Both the position numbers and the translations under genes were made by a program. The notes beneath the pieces are model-generated. The model did no database searches, was not told where the DNA came from, and worked only from the letters and a program-made list of their open reading frames with translations. Shown one piece after another: positions 56,807 to 64,000 of a DNA stretch of 64,000 nt. The first letter of the stretch is position 1. The number at the start of each line of letters is the position of its first letter. Source of the stretch: Woeseia sp034521225 (GTDB lineage: Bacteria; Pseudomonadota; Gammaproteobacteria; Steroidobacterales; Woeseiaceae); NCBI GenBank assembly GCA_034521225.1, contig JAXHMR010000033.1:186001-250000 (forward strand), in the 5' to 3' direction.

Positions 56807-57008
56807 GTCCGGCTATTGTTGTCGTAAAACTGCTACAGTCGCGGCCTGGATCGTACGATTTTGGCCGATTTGTTGCCGATACCGCGTGCGTCCGCTTGTG
56901 TCGCGCAGCGCACAGCTATAAAATTCGCGTCCCCGCGATCATCGTCCGGGCACTTCGGTGTGCGGTCGCTGTCGCGGGTCTCGTTTGTTTCAGCAGGAGG
57001 ATTCGAAT

Positions 57009-57527
57009 ATCGCAGCCGCGAAGCGCGTCAAGCGCAATGAAGAGATCGAGGCATCCGAAGTCCGGGTGATCGATTCCGCCGGGGAACAGGCCGGCGTAAT
57101 GTCTCTGTCAGACGCGCTCGAAGTGGCGCGGGGTGAAGGGCTGGACCTGGTCGAGGTTTCCCCGACAGCGAGTCCGCCGGTATGCCGGGTCATGGACTTT
57201 GGCAAATACCTGTTCGAACTGAACAAGAAGGCGCAAACTGCCAAGCGCAAGCAGAAGCAGGTGCACGTCAAGGAAATCAAGTTTCGTCCGGGTACGGATG
57301 AAGGTGACTACAAGATCAAGTTGCGCAAGCTCACGGAGTTCCTGGAGCAAGGCGACAAGACCAAGGTCACATTGCGTTTCAGGGGCCGGGAAATGGCGCA
57401 CCAGGAATTGGGTGCCAAATTGCTGGCCAGGGTCAGGGATGACCTGAAGGAAATTGGTGTCGTTGAGCAAATGCCGCAATTGGAAGGGCGGCAGATGATC
57501 ATGGTGATGTCACCAAAGAAAAAGTGA
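57009..57527 (+). CDS. infC: Translation initiation factor IF-3
   Basis: Prevents premature subunit joining and proofreads the initiator codon. The protein, about 172 residues, has the family core DLVEVSPTASPPVCRVMDFGKYL, KQKQVHVKEIKFRPGTDEGDYKIKLRKL and MAHQELGAKLL, ending QMIMVMSPKKK. The start is an ATC at 57009-57011, 8 bases after a perfect AGGAGG at 56995-57000; no ATG, GTG or TTG in this frame is better placed. A non-AUG start is the classic basis of IF-3 autoregulation (AUU in E. coli). Confidence 0.94.
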   Translation: MAAAKRVKRNEEIEASEVRVIDSAGEQAGVMSLSDALEVARGEGLDLVEVSPTASPPVCRVMDFGKYLFELNKKAQTAKRKQKQVHVKEIKFRPGTDEGDYKIKLRKLTEFLEQGDKTKVTLRFRGREMAHQELGAKLLARVRDDLKEIGVVEQMPQLEGRQMIMVMSPKKK

Positions 57528-57633
57528 GTAGTGGTATGCCCGTCTTACGGGCCGCTGCCAGTACCCGCCTGTCACGGCGCATTGCGATGGTCGCAATGAC
57601 GTACGTCGCCAGGCTAGAAAATCGGAGACTACA

Positions 57634-57831
57634 ATGTCGAAAATGAAGACCAACCGGGGCGCTGCCAAGCGTTTCCGCCGGACGGGGAAGGGCGGCTTCA
57701 AACGAGCCCAGTCCCATCTCAATCACATCCTCACGAAGAAGAAGTCGAAGCGCAAGCGCCAGCTCGGACTGACGCTGCAGGTCGACGACAGTGACGTAAA
57801 GAGCGTGCGCCGCATGCTCCCGTACAGCTGA
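57634..57831 (+). CDS. rpmI: 50S ribosomal protein L35
   Basis: 65 residues beginning MSKMKTNRGAAKRFRRTGKGGFKR, with the L35 ending VRRMLPYS. Intact. It lies between infC and rplT. The 106-base infC-rpmI gap has a small hairpin (GCCCGT/ACGGGC near 57540-57555) that could belong to the L20 autoregulatory leader, though this is not shown. Confidence 0.97.
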   Translation: MSKMKTNRGAAKRFRRTGKGGFKRAQSHLNHILTKKKSKRKRQLGLTLQVDDSDVKSVRRMLPYS

Positions 57832-57845
57832 GGAGGAATTGAGAC

Positions 57846-58208
57846 ATGGCAAGAGTTAAACGAGGCGTGACCGCCCGCTCGCGTCACAAAAAAGTCCTTG
57901 GCAAGGCCAAGGGTTACTACGGCGCGCGCAGCAAGGTCTATCGTGTAGCGAAGCAGGCGGTCATCAAGGCCGGCCAGTACGCCTATCGCGATCGTCGCCA
58001 GCGCAAGCGCCAGTTCCGCGCACTGTGGATTGCACGCATCAATGCCGCGGCACGGCTGCACGGCCTGTCCTACAGCCGGCTGATCAACGGCCTGCACCGT
58101 GCCGAGGTCGACGTTGACCGCAAGGTACTGGCCGACATCGCCGTGCACGACCCGGATGCGTTTGGAGCACTCGCGGCACAGGCGAAAGCAGCGCTGGCTG
58201 AACGCTGA
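57846..58208 (+). CDS. rplT: 50S ribosomal protein L20
   Basis: 120 residues, full length, with the L20 signature RVKRGVTARSRHKKVLGKAKGYYGARSKVYRVAKQAV and RRQRKRQFRALWIARINAAAR. It binds 23S rRNA and, in E. coli, represses rpmI-rplT translation. ATG 57846 follows AGGAGGAATTGAGAC. Intact. Confidence 0.97.
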   Translation: MARVKRGVTARSRHKKVLGKAKGYYGARSKVYRVAKQAVIKAGQYAYRDRRQRKRQFRALWIARINAAARLHGLSYSRLINGLHRAEVDVDRKVLADIAVHDPDAFGALAAQAKAALAER

Positions 58209-58234
58209 TTGCCCCGCGGGCGCCAGTAACTCCC

Positions 58235-59218
58235 ATGCAGGCCCTTGATGAGCTCGTGGCGGCGGCGAAAGCTGATATCGCTGCCGCTGACGACCTGCCG
58301 GCGCTGGATGCGGTGCGCGTCGCCTATCTCGGCAAAAAGGGCGCGTTGACGACGCGCCTGAAGTCGCTGGGCGAATTATCCGCCGATGAACGGCCGGCTG
58401 CCGGCCAGGCGATAAACCGGGCCAAGCAGACAGTCCTCGAATTGCTGAACGAACGCCGGTCGTCGCTGGACGATGCGGCGCTGGCGGACCGACTTCATCA
58501 GGACGCTGTCGATGTGACGCTGCCGGGCAGGGGGTCTGGCCTCGGCGGGCGGCATCCCGTTGCGCGGGCGATGGCGCGCATCGAGCAGATTTTCCGGAAC
58601 GCCGGCTTCGGCATCCGGTCCGGGCCTGAAATCGAGGACGATTTCCATAACTTTACCGCGCTGAACATCCCGGAGAATCACCCGGCGCGTGCGATGCACG
58701 ACACGTTTTACTTTCCCGGCGGCAACCTGCTGCGCACGCATACGTCGCCCGTGCAGATTCGCTCCATGGTGCAGGAGGGCGTGCCGATACGCATTATCGC
58801 GCCGGGGCGTGTTTATCGCTGCGATTCCGACCAGACGCATACACCGATGTTCCACCAGGTCGAAGGCCTGGTCATCGATCGCGGCATCAGTTTCGCGAAC
58901 CTCAAGGCGGTACTGCATCAGTTCGTCGAGTCCTTCTTCGAGCGCGATGCAAGCCTGCGGTTTCGCGCGTCCTATTTTCCGTTCACGGAGCCGTCCGCCG
59001 AAGTAGACGTACTGTGGGGCGAGGACAAATGGCTTGAGATACTGGGCTGCGGCATGGTGCATCCGAACGTGCTGACGGCGGCCGGCGTCGATGCCGAGGA
59101 GTTCACCGGCTATGCGTTCGGCATGGGTATCGAGCGGTTGGCCATGCTCCGATACGGCGTCAGCGACCTGCGCACATTTTTCGAAAACGACCTGCGCTTC
59201 CTGCGCCAGTTTCGCTAG
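58235..59218 (+). CDS. pheS: Phenylalanyl-tRNA synthetase alpha subunit
   Basis: Catalytic subunit of the class II PheRS heterotetramer. 327 residues and intact. An N-terminal coiled coil is followed by the catalytic domain with RIEQIFRNAGFGI, motif 2 (GRVYRCDSDQTHTPMFHQVEG) and motif 3 (GYAFGMGIERLAMLRYGV). Only 26 bases separate it from rplT, so no phenylalanine attenuator leader like that of E. coli can lie there. pheT follows 15 bases later. Confidence 0.96.
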   Translation: MQALDELVAAAKADIAAADDLPALDAVRVAYLGKKGALTTRLKSLGELSADERPAAGQAINRAKQTVLELLNERRSSLDDAALADRLHQDAVDVTLPGRGSGLGGRHPVARAMARIEQIFRNAGFGIRSGPEIEDDFHNFTALNIPENHPARAMHDTFYFPGGNLLRTHTSPVQIRSMVQEGVPIRIIAPGRVYRCDSDQTHTPMFHQVEGLVIDRGISFANLKAVLHQFVESFFERDASLRFRASYFPFTEPSAEVDVLWGEDKWLEILGCGMVHPNVLTAAGVDAEEFTGYAFGMGIERLAMLRYGVSDLRTFFENDLRFLRQFR

Positions 59219-59233
59219 TCCGGTGCGGGCCTC

Positions 59234-61611
59234 ATGAAGTTTGCATACAGCTGGTTGCGGGAGTGGGTTGACACGGATCTGGATGCCGCGGCATTAGCGG
59301 AACGCCTGACACTCGCCGGTCACGAAGTGGACGGGCTGCATGTCGAAGGTGCAGGGCTCGATGGCATCGTTGTCGGCGAGGTACTCGAAGTAAAAAAACA
59401 TCCGGACGCCGATCGCCTGAGCGTCTGTACCGTTGACTTCGGCGCCGGCGACACGGTCAGCGTGGTGTGCGGCGCGCCGAATGCGCGTGCGGGGATCAAA
59501 AGCCCGTTGGCGTTGCCGGGTACGCGGCTACCCAATGGCATCAAGCTCCGGCGCTCGAAAATTCGCGGTGTCGAATCACAGGGCATGTTGTGCTCGGCGG
59601 TGGAACTGGGCCTCGGCGACGAGTCGGACGGCATTATGGAACTCCCGGCTGATGCCAGACGCGGACAGGCGCTCGGCGAGATTTTGCAGTTGCCGGATAC
59701 CGTTTTTGACCTGGACTTACGCCTAATCGCGGCGACTGTTTCAGTGTGCTGGGCATCGCCCGTGACGTCGCGGCACTGACCGGCGCGGTGCTGGCAGGGC
59801 CGGAACTCGTCACGGTACCGGCTGCATCTGACGCCGAACACCCGGTTGAACTGGTCGATGGTGATGCCTGTCCGCGATTTGCGGCGCGCGTCATACGAGG
59901 CATCGATCCGTCCGCGACGTCGCCGGCGTGGATGACAGAACGGCTGCGGCGCAGTGGGCTGCGGTCGATCAGCCCGGTGGTTGACGTAACCAATTACGTA
60001 ATGCTGGAGCTGGGACAGCCGTTGCATGCCTACGATCTGTCAAAACTGAAAGGTCCGATCCGGCCTCGCTTTTTGGAGGGCGGTGAAGCGCTCGTACTGC
60101 TGGATGACCGGGCAGTCGAGCTCAACGACGACACCGTCGCGATTACCGACGACTCCGGCCCGATCGGCCTCGCCGGCATCATGGGTGGACTTGGTACGGC
60201 CGTCACCGATGGCACCCGCGACGTTTTCCTTGAGGCCGCGTTCTGGCCGCAGGCCATAATGGCCGGGCGCGCGCGCCGCTACGGCTTGCATACGGACGCC
60301 TCGCTTCGCTTCGAGCGCGGTGTCGACCCGGAACTGCCGCCGCGCGCGATCGAGCGCGCAACGGAATTGCTGCTCGCCATTGCAGGCGGCACGGCCGGGC
60401 CGACGGTCGACCATAAGCACGCGGACCGCTTGCCGGAACGCACAGCTGTATACCTGCGCCGTACGAGGCTGGCGCGTGTACTCGGCGTCACGCTCGAAGA
60501 TTCGGCCGTCACCGGCATTCTCCGGTCACTGGGCCTGGCGGTCGACGTCACCGACGACGGCTGGCAAGTCACGCCTCCCGGGTTTCGATTTGACATAGTC
60601 ATTGAAGAGGACCTGATTGAGGAGGTTGCCAGGATTTACGGCTATGACCGGATTCCCGAAGCAACCGCGATCGCCGCAACCCCGCTCGAACCCGTTTCCG
60701 AACGGCAGGTTGAAACGGACACGCTGGCCGCCGCGCTGGTCGCCCGCGATTACCAGGAGGTCATTACCTACAGTTTTGTTGAGAAGGACATTGACCGGCT
60801 GCTTACCGGCAACGCCTCGGCGCTGGTATTGAGCAATCCGATTTCATCGGAAATGTCGGTCATGCGTGGCAGTTTGTGGACCGGCATGCTGCAGGCGGCA
60901 GCGGCCAATGTTGCCCGGCAGCAGGACCGCGTACGGCTGTTCGAGATTGGAAAGTCGTTCCACGGATCGTTGGAACAGCCGTCAGAGGTGCTGCGAATTG
61001 CCGCGCTGGTGTCGGGACCGGTACTGGCCGAACAGTGGGGATCCGGCGCGAAATCAGCTGATTTCTTCGATTTAAAGGCGGATGTCGAAGCCTTGCTGAC
61101 GTTGACCGGGAGCGCTGGCGACTTCACCTTTGAGCCGATCGACCATGCGGCGTTGCAACCCGGCCAGGCGGCGTCGGTTTTGCGCGACGGTACGGCCGTG
61201 GGCGTGATCGGCAAGCTGCATCCGACCGTTGCGAAACGCCTCGACCTGAAGAAAGATGTCTTCCTGTTCGAACTCGACATCGAGCGTGCGTTCGCGGCAC
61301 GGGTGCCGATGGCGTTGGCCATTTCGAAGTTCCCGGCCATCCGGCGCGACATCGCCATCGTCGTGAAAAACGAGATTTCGGCTGCGCAGATTTGCGAGGC
61401 GGTGGTGGCGGCCATACCCGGCCGGGTCCGGGAGGTGAGGGTATTCGACGTGTACCGTGGCCCCGGAATAGAAGCTGGGCTAAAAAGCGTAGCCTTAGGC
61501 TTGATTTTGCAGGAAACATCCCGCACCCTTACCGACGAAGATGCCGATTCAGCAATGAACGCAGCCGTGCAAAATTTGCAGCAAAAGTTCGCTGCGGTAC
61601 TGAGAGACTAA
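59234..61611 (+). CDS. pheT: Phenylalanyl-tRNA synthetase beta subunit (one frameshift)
   Basis: tRNA-binding and editing subunit of PheRS. It opens MKFAYSWLREWVDTDLD with the EMAP-like domain (VGEVLEVKKHPDADRLSVCTVD). The B3/B4 editing domain, DNA-binding-like B5 domain and the C-terminal ferredoxin-fold anticodon-binding domain (SKFPAIRRDIAIVVKNE) follow. One A is missing near 59713 within DLDLTPNRGDCFSVLG, so the frame changes there. Total about 793 codons. It is followed within 5 bases by ihfA. Confidence 0.95.
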
Positions 61612-61615
61612 CCCT

Positions 61616-61915
61616 ATGGCACTGACCAAAGCCGACATGGCTGAATCTTTGTTCAATGAGCTCGGGCTGAACAAACGGGAAGCACGTGAGCTGGTCGATC
61701 TTTACTTTGAAGAGCTGCGAGCATCCCTCGCTGTGGGCGAGCAGATCAAGTTATCCGGTTTTGGAAATTTTGATTTGCGCGATAAAAACGAACGTCCGGG
61801 AAGAAACCCGAAAACGGGAGAGGAAATACCGATCACGGCACGCCGTGTGGTTACCTTTCGGCCTGGACAAAAACTGAAAGCCCGAGTAGAGGCCTATGCT
61901 GGAACCGGGGAATAA
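61616..61915 (+). CDS. ihfA: Integration host factor alpha subunit
   Basis: Partner of IhfB. 99 residues, intact: MALTKADMAESLFNELGLNKREARELVDLYFEELR and the conserved LSGFGNFDLRDKNERPGRNPKTGEEIPI. The last 20 bases overlap the merR-like gene, so translation of that gene is coupled. Confidence 0.96.
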   Translation: MALTKADMAESLFNELGLNKREARELVDLYFEELRASLAVGEQIKLSGFGNFDLRDKNERPGRNPKTGEEIPITARRVVTFRPGQKLKARVEAYAGTGE

Positions 61916-62252
61916 CGACGAATTACCTCCGATACCGGGCAAGCGCTATTTCACTATTGGTGAAGTCAGCGATCTGTGCGCGGTAAAGCCCCACGTACTG
62001 CGGTACTGGGAGCAGGAATTTCCACAGCTGAAACCGGTTAAACGGCGCGGCAATCGCCGCTATTACCAGCGCCAGGACGTGCTCATCATTCGCCAGATCC
62101 GGGCGTTGCTGTACGAGGACGGCTTTACGATCGGTGGCGCGCGCCAGCGCCTGACGGGCGACCAGGCGAAAACCGACGTCAGCCAAAGCCAGCAGATTAT
62201 CAAGCAATTGCGCGTGGAACTTGAACAAGTTCTGAAGATACTGCGGCGCTGA
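61896..62252 (+). CDS. MerR-family transcriptional regulator
   Basis: 118 residues, intact. The N-terminal winged helix carries YFTIGEVSDLCAVKPHVLRYWEQEFPQLKPVKRRGNRRYYQRQDV, followed by a dimerisation helix. The usual C-terminal effector or metal-binding residues are absent. This short MerR protein beside ihfA is a conserved gammaproteobacterial feature; its target is unknown. Confidence 0.93.
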   Translation: MLEPGNNDELPPIPGKRYFTIGEVSDLCAVKPHVLRYWEQEFPQLKPVKRRGNRRYYQRQDVLIIRQIRALLYEDGFTIGGARQRLTGDQAKTDVSQSQQIIKQLRVELEQVLKILRR

Positions 62253-62345
62253 CAAAATCCTTTCCGAGCACGACGGCGGCACGTATCATGGCCGCGCCTT
62301 AGCCCGCATCCGATACCATCGCGGGTAAGATAGCCAAGTTCCGGT

Positions 62346-62423
<78 letters not shown>

Positions 62424-62431
62424 TTTAGAAA

Positions 62432-62732
62432 TTAAACCTGTTCGACGCCCTCGATCTGCAGCTTGCGGTCCTCGATGCCAAGCAGAATGGGATCGGCGGA
62501 TTCGCGGTAGATATTGACCTTGGCGTTGTAGGCAGTGCGGCTCAAGCCATGCTTGTCGCGGATGTTCAGTTTACGAATATTGAAGTCGCCGCTTTCCAGC
62601 CGTTCTCCGGTCAGGTAGCACTTGATGGCCGACACTTTCTCCGGACAGCTCCAGGCCACTTAATTTCGGCAAATTTCCCTGTGCCTGCTCAAGGAACGCA
62701 ACGGCATCCAGATCGCACTTGCGTTTGTTCAT
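62432..62732 (-). CDS. Short unidentified protein, possibly the C-terminus of the upstream cyclase (frame-disrupted)
   Basis: Begins NKRKCDLDAVAFLEQAQGNLPKLSGLELSG, then shifts frame near 62650 to AIKCYLTGERLESGDFNIRKLNIRDKHGLSRTAYNAKVNIYR and ends at 62432. No family is recognised. The start at 62732 has no good ribosome site and lies 5 bases from the cyclase stop. A single-base change near 62768 would instead continue the cyclase as VGDFLAELAAD. It could therefore be a separate small protein or the true C-terminal part of one larger cyclase gene. Confidence 0.55.
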
Positions 62733-62737
62733 GACTG

Positions 62738-63679
62738 TCACTGTCCGCGGCCAGCTCCGCGAGGAAGTCGGCCGACGAGTATCTGCCCGGGTAACGCTGC
62801 CTCGATCATGCGGGCGAGCTCGATGGTTACGTCGCCGACAATAAAGTCATGAATGGTCGGATTCAATCCTTCCGCCTGGTGAAACTCGTAACAGCTTCCG
62901 ACATGGAAACATGCCCGCAACCGCGGCACGATTTTCGCCGCCGATTTGCTACGCGCAATTGCATTGTCCGCCAGGACGAGATGCATGAAATGGTACAGGT
63001 TGACGTTCGCGTCCAGGCCGTGGTCCCGGTTCCAGATGTAAAAGCCGTCGCCGCTCGATGAGCGGGCAAAATTGATACCGACGTCGCGCTCCAGCATTTT
63101 GGCGTGTGCCGAATTGAGCGAATAGGACAAGCTGTTTAGCTGGGTCATTTGCTCAAACGGCGTCAGCAGGCCGAAGCCAACGATGTCAAACAGCGTTACG
63201 GCACGGCTGGCGACATAGTTGATGCCATAGCGGCGTATCATCTTCTCGATGATCTGCGTCTCAACCGGGTGACCGCTCAGCGTCTGCCGCAGGTGGATGC
63301 GCCTGGGTTCCACTTGCAGCAATCGCGAGACCTTCTGCATCTGGAGAAGGGTCAGCTGCCGTTCGCCCGATATCAGTTCGGTGATGAAGTGCGCGGACAC
63401 CCGCTGTGGCCCGCCGTTTCCCGTCTGGGTGCTGGCGGTATACTCGGCAATCGCATAATGCGGTACAACCAGCACCAGCATGCCATCGTCGATCGGGGTC
63501 CAGCTCAGAAGGCTGTTCTGGCCAAGCGCCCAGAGGTCATTAAGATTGCGTTCCAGGTGCACGAGGTTGCTGCGCTGTCGCAGGCCCATGTCGTTGGCGT
63601 AACCCGCGAGCTGATCGAGATACGGCGAATAGCTGGCTATCCGGTGTATGCCCGACTGCGATAGGTCGTCAAATTCCAT
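62738..63679 (-). CDS. Class III nucleotidyl cyclase-like protein
   Basis: 313 residues. The N-terminal 130 residues are of unknown type. A cyclase homology core follows from about residue 160: VTLFDIVGFGLLTPFEQMTQLNSLSYSLN, then FARSSSGDGFYIWNRDHGLDANVNLYHFM, whose IVGF and SSGDGFYIW blocks match the metal- and substrate-binding positions of adenylate/guanylate cyclases. Later come KIVPRLRACFHVGSCYEF and FIVGDVTIELARMIEAALPGQILVG. One metal Asp (DIVGF) and one (SGDGF) are present, so activity is possible. The start 63679 is the only credible ATG. The protein may continue into the ORF at 62432. Confidence 0.72.
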   Translation of the reverse strand: MEFDDLSQSGIHRIASYSPYLDQLAGYANDMGLRQRSNLVHLERNLNDLWALGQNSLLSWTPIDDGMLVLVVPHYAIAEYTASTQTGNGGPQRVSAHFITELISGERQLTLLQMQKVSRLLQVEPRRIHLRQTLSGHPVETQIIEKMIRRYGINYVASRAVTLFDIVGFGLLTPFEQMTQLNSLSYSLNSAHAKMLERDVGINFARSSSGDGFYIWNRDHGLDANVNLYHFMHLVLADNAIARSKSAAKIVPRLRACFHVGSCYEFHQAEGLNPTIHDFIVGDVTIELARMIEAALPGQILVGRLPRGAGRGQ

Positions 63680-63943
63680 GCAACTGACTCAAGGCGAATG
63701 CCGAAAAAGCATATTTGCTGGTGCGCCGGCATATACTCTTGATTGTACTACCGGACCGCCACCCAATCCCCGTCGGCGGCTGCAGGTCATTGCCCGGCCG
63801 TCGTTCGTCGATCAAAGTAATCAAGTCGACCGGATAGCGCAAGTTTTATTAACATTCGATCGTAGGTAATTCAAATTTCAGGCATTGCCACAGGATGTGC
63901 CGACCCGGGACGGGCCGTGGCCGCCGGGCTTGCAGGAGGCTTT
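63680..63943. other. Intergenic region right of the cyclase gene
   Basis: About 264 bases between divergent genes. It becomes AT-rich near 63840-63870 (TTTTATTAACATTCGATCG). No clear promoter pair, tRNA or repeat could be assigned. Confidence 0.4.
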
Positions 63944-64000
63944 ATGTCCGTAATTCCGCCAGCGATTGAAGACGTCAGGCAACTCCGCGACCGGCTGTCG
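63944..64000 (+). CDS. N-terminus of an unidentified gene cut by the window end
   Basis: ATG at 63944 behind a good GCAGGAGG ribosome site; 19 codons read MSVIPPAIEDVRQLRDRLS. It is too short to name. It points away from the cyclase gene. Confidence 0.7.
   Translation, partial: MSVIPPAIEDVRQLRDRLS

Noticed and set aside
58209..58234. Phenylalanine attenuator before pheS
   Set aside because: The gap is 26 bases with no leader peptide or hairpin.

Overview
The window is about 64 kb of GC-rich chromosomal DNA from a gammaproteobacterium that is not an enteric. The gene order and the protein families (rimP-nusA-infB-rbfA-truB-rpsO-pnp; mtaD/ubiG/HAD phosphatase/yciK next to gyrA-serC-serA-pheA-aroA-cmk-rpsA-ihfB-lapAB; infC-rpmI-rplT-pheST-ihfA-merR-tRNA-Pro) are those of the Pseudomonas/Chromatiales/Woeseia side of the class. 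The lineage is inferred from synteny and family resemblance, not from a search. Almost everything is core genome.

Layout. 0.1-2.3 kb: katG, heavily frame-disrupted. 2.4-11.1 kb: a promoter, a structured leader with two terminator-like hairpins, then the rimP-to-pnp translation and RNA-decay cluster. 11.2-17.6 kb, minus strand: a c-di-GMP pair (HD-GYP then EAL), a YheT-type hydrolase, phaR, gluQ and a DksA with a long lysine-rich tail. 17.9-24.1 kb: smc, zipA, ligA. 24.2-28.1 kb: an accessory island of lower GC with two DUF6502-like genes and a secreted-looking or structural protein built from an 8-residue repeat. 28.5-39.1 kb: yqaE, ppiC, bolA, yciI, yciB, then yciO-scpA-scpB-rluB, then yciK-rmuC-phosphatase-ubiG-mtaD on the minus strand. 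39.4-51.3 kb: gyrA, the serine/phenylalanine/shikimate genes, cmk, rpsA, ihfB, lapA, lapB. 51.4-56.4 kb: a ComEA-like HhH protein, galU, REP-like repeats, tRNA-Asn, an aminotransferase and uvrB. 56.7-62.4 kb: tRNA-Val, the IF3 operon, pheST, ihfA, merR, tRNA-Pro. 62.4-64 kb: a class III cyclase-like gene, a short companion ORF and the start of one more gene.

Sequence quality matters for reading this window. Many indispensable genes (infB, rpsO, pnp, smc, ligA, scpA, scpB, pheT) carry single-base frameshifts, often in homopolymers and often compensated a few codons later. The protein signal resumes cleanly in another frame each time. This looks like indel error in the assembly rather than gene decay. 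It is uneven: 37.7-59.7 kb is free of visible frameshifts, whereas katG has about ten in 2.2 kb. Coordinates of disrupted genes below span the whole reconstructed gene.

The best candidate for an undescribed system is the 24.2-28.1 kb locus. It has two paralogous DUF6502-like proteins, each behind its own good sigma-70-type promoter. One of those promoters is overlapped by a near-perfect palindrome. A protein made of about 36 copies of an xxSIDGSD octapeptide plus a C-terminal DUF5666-like beta domain follows directly.
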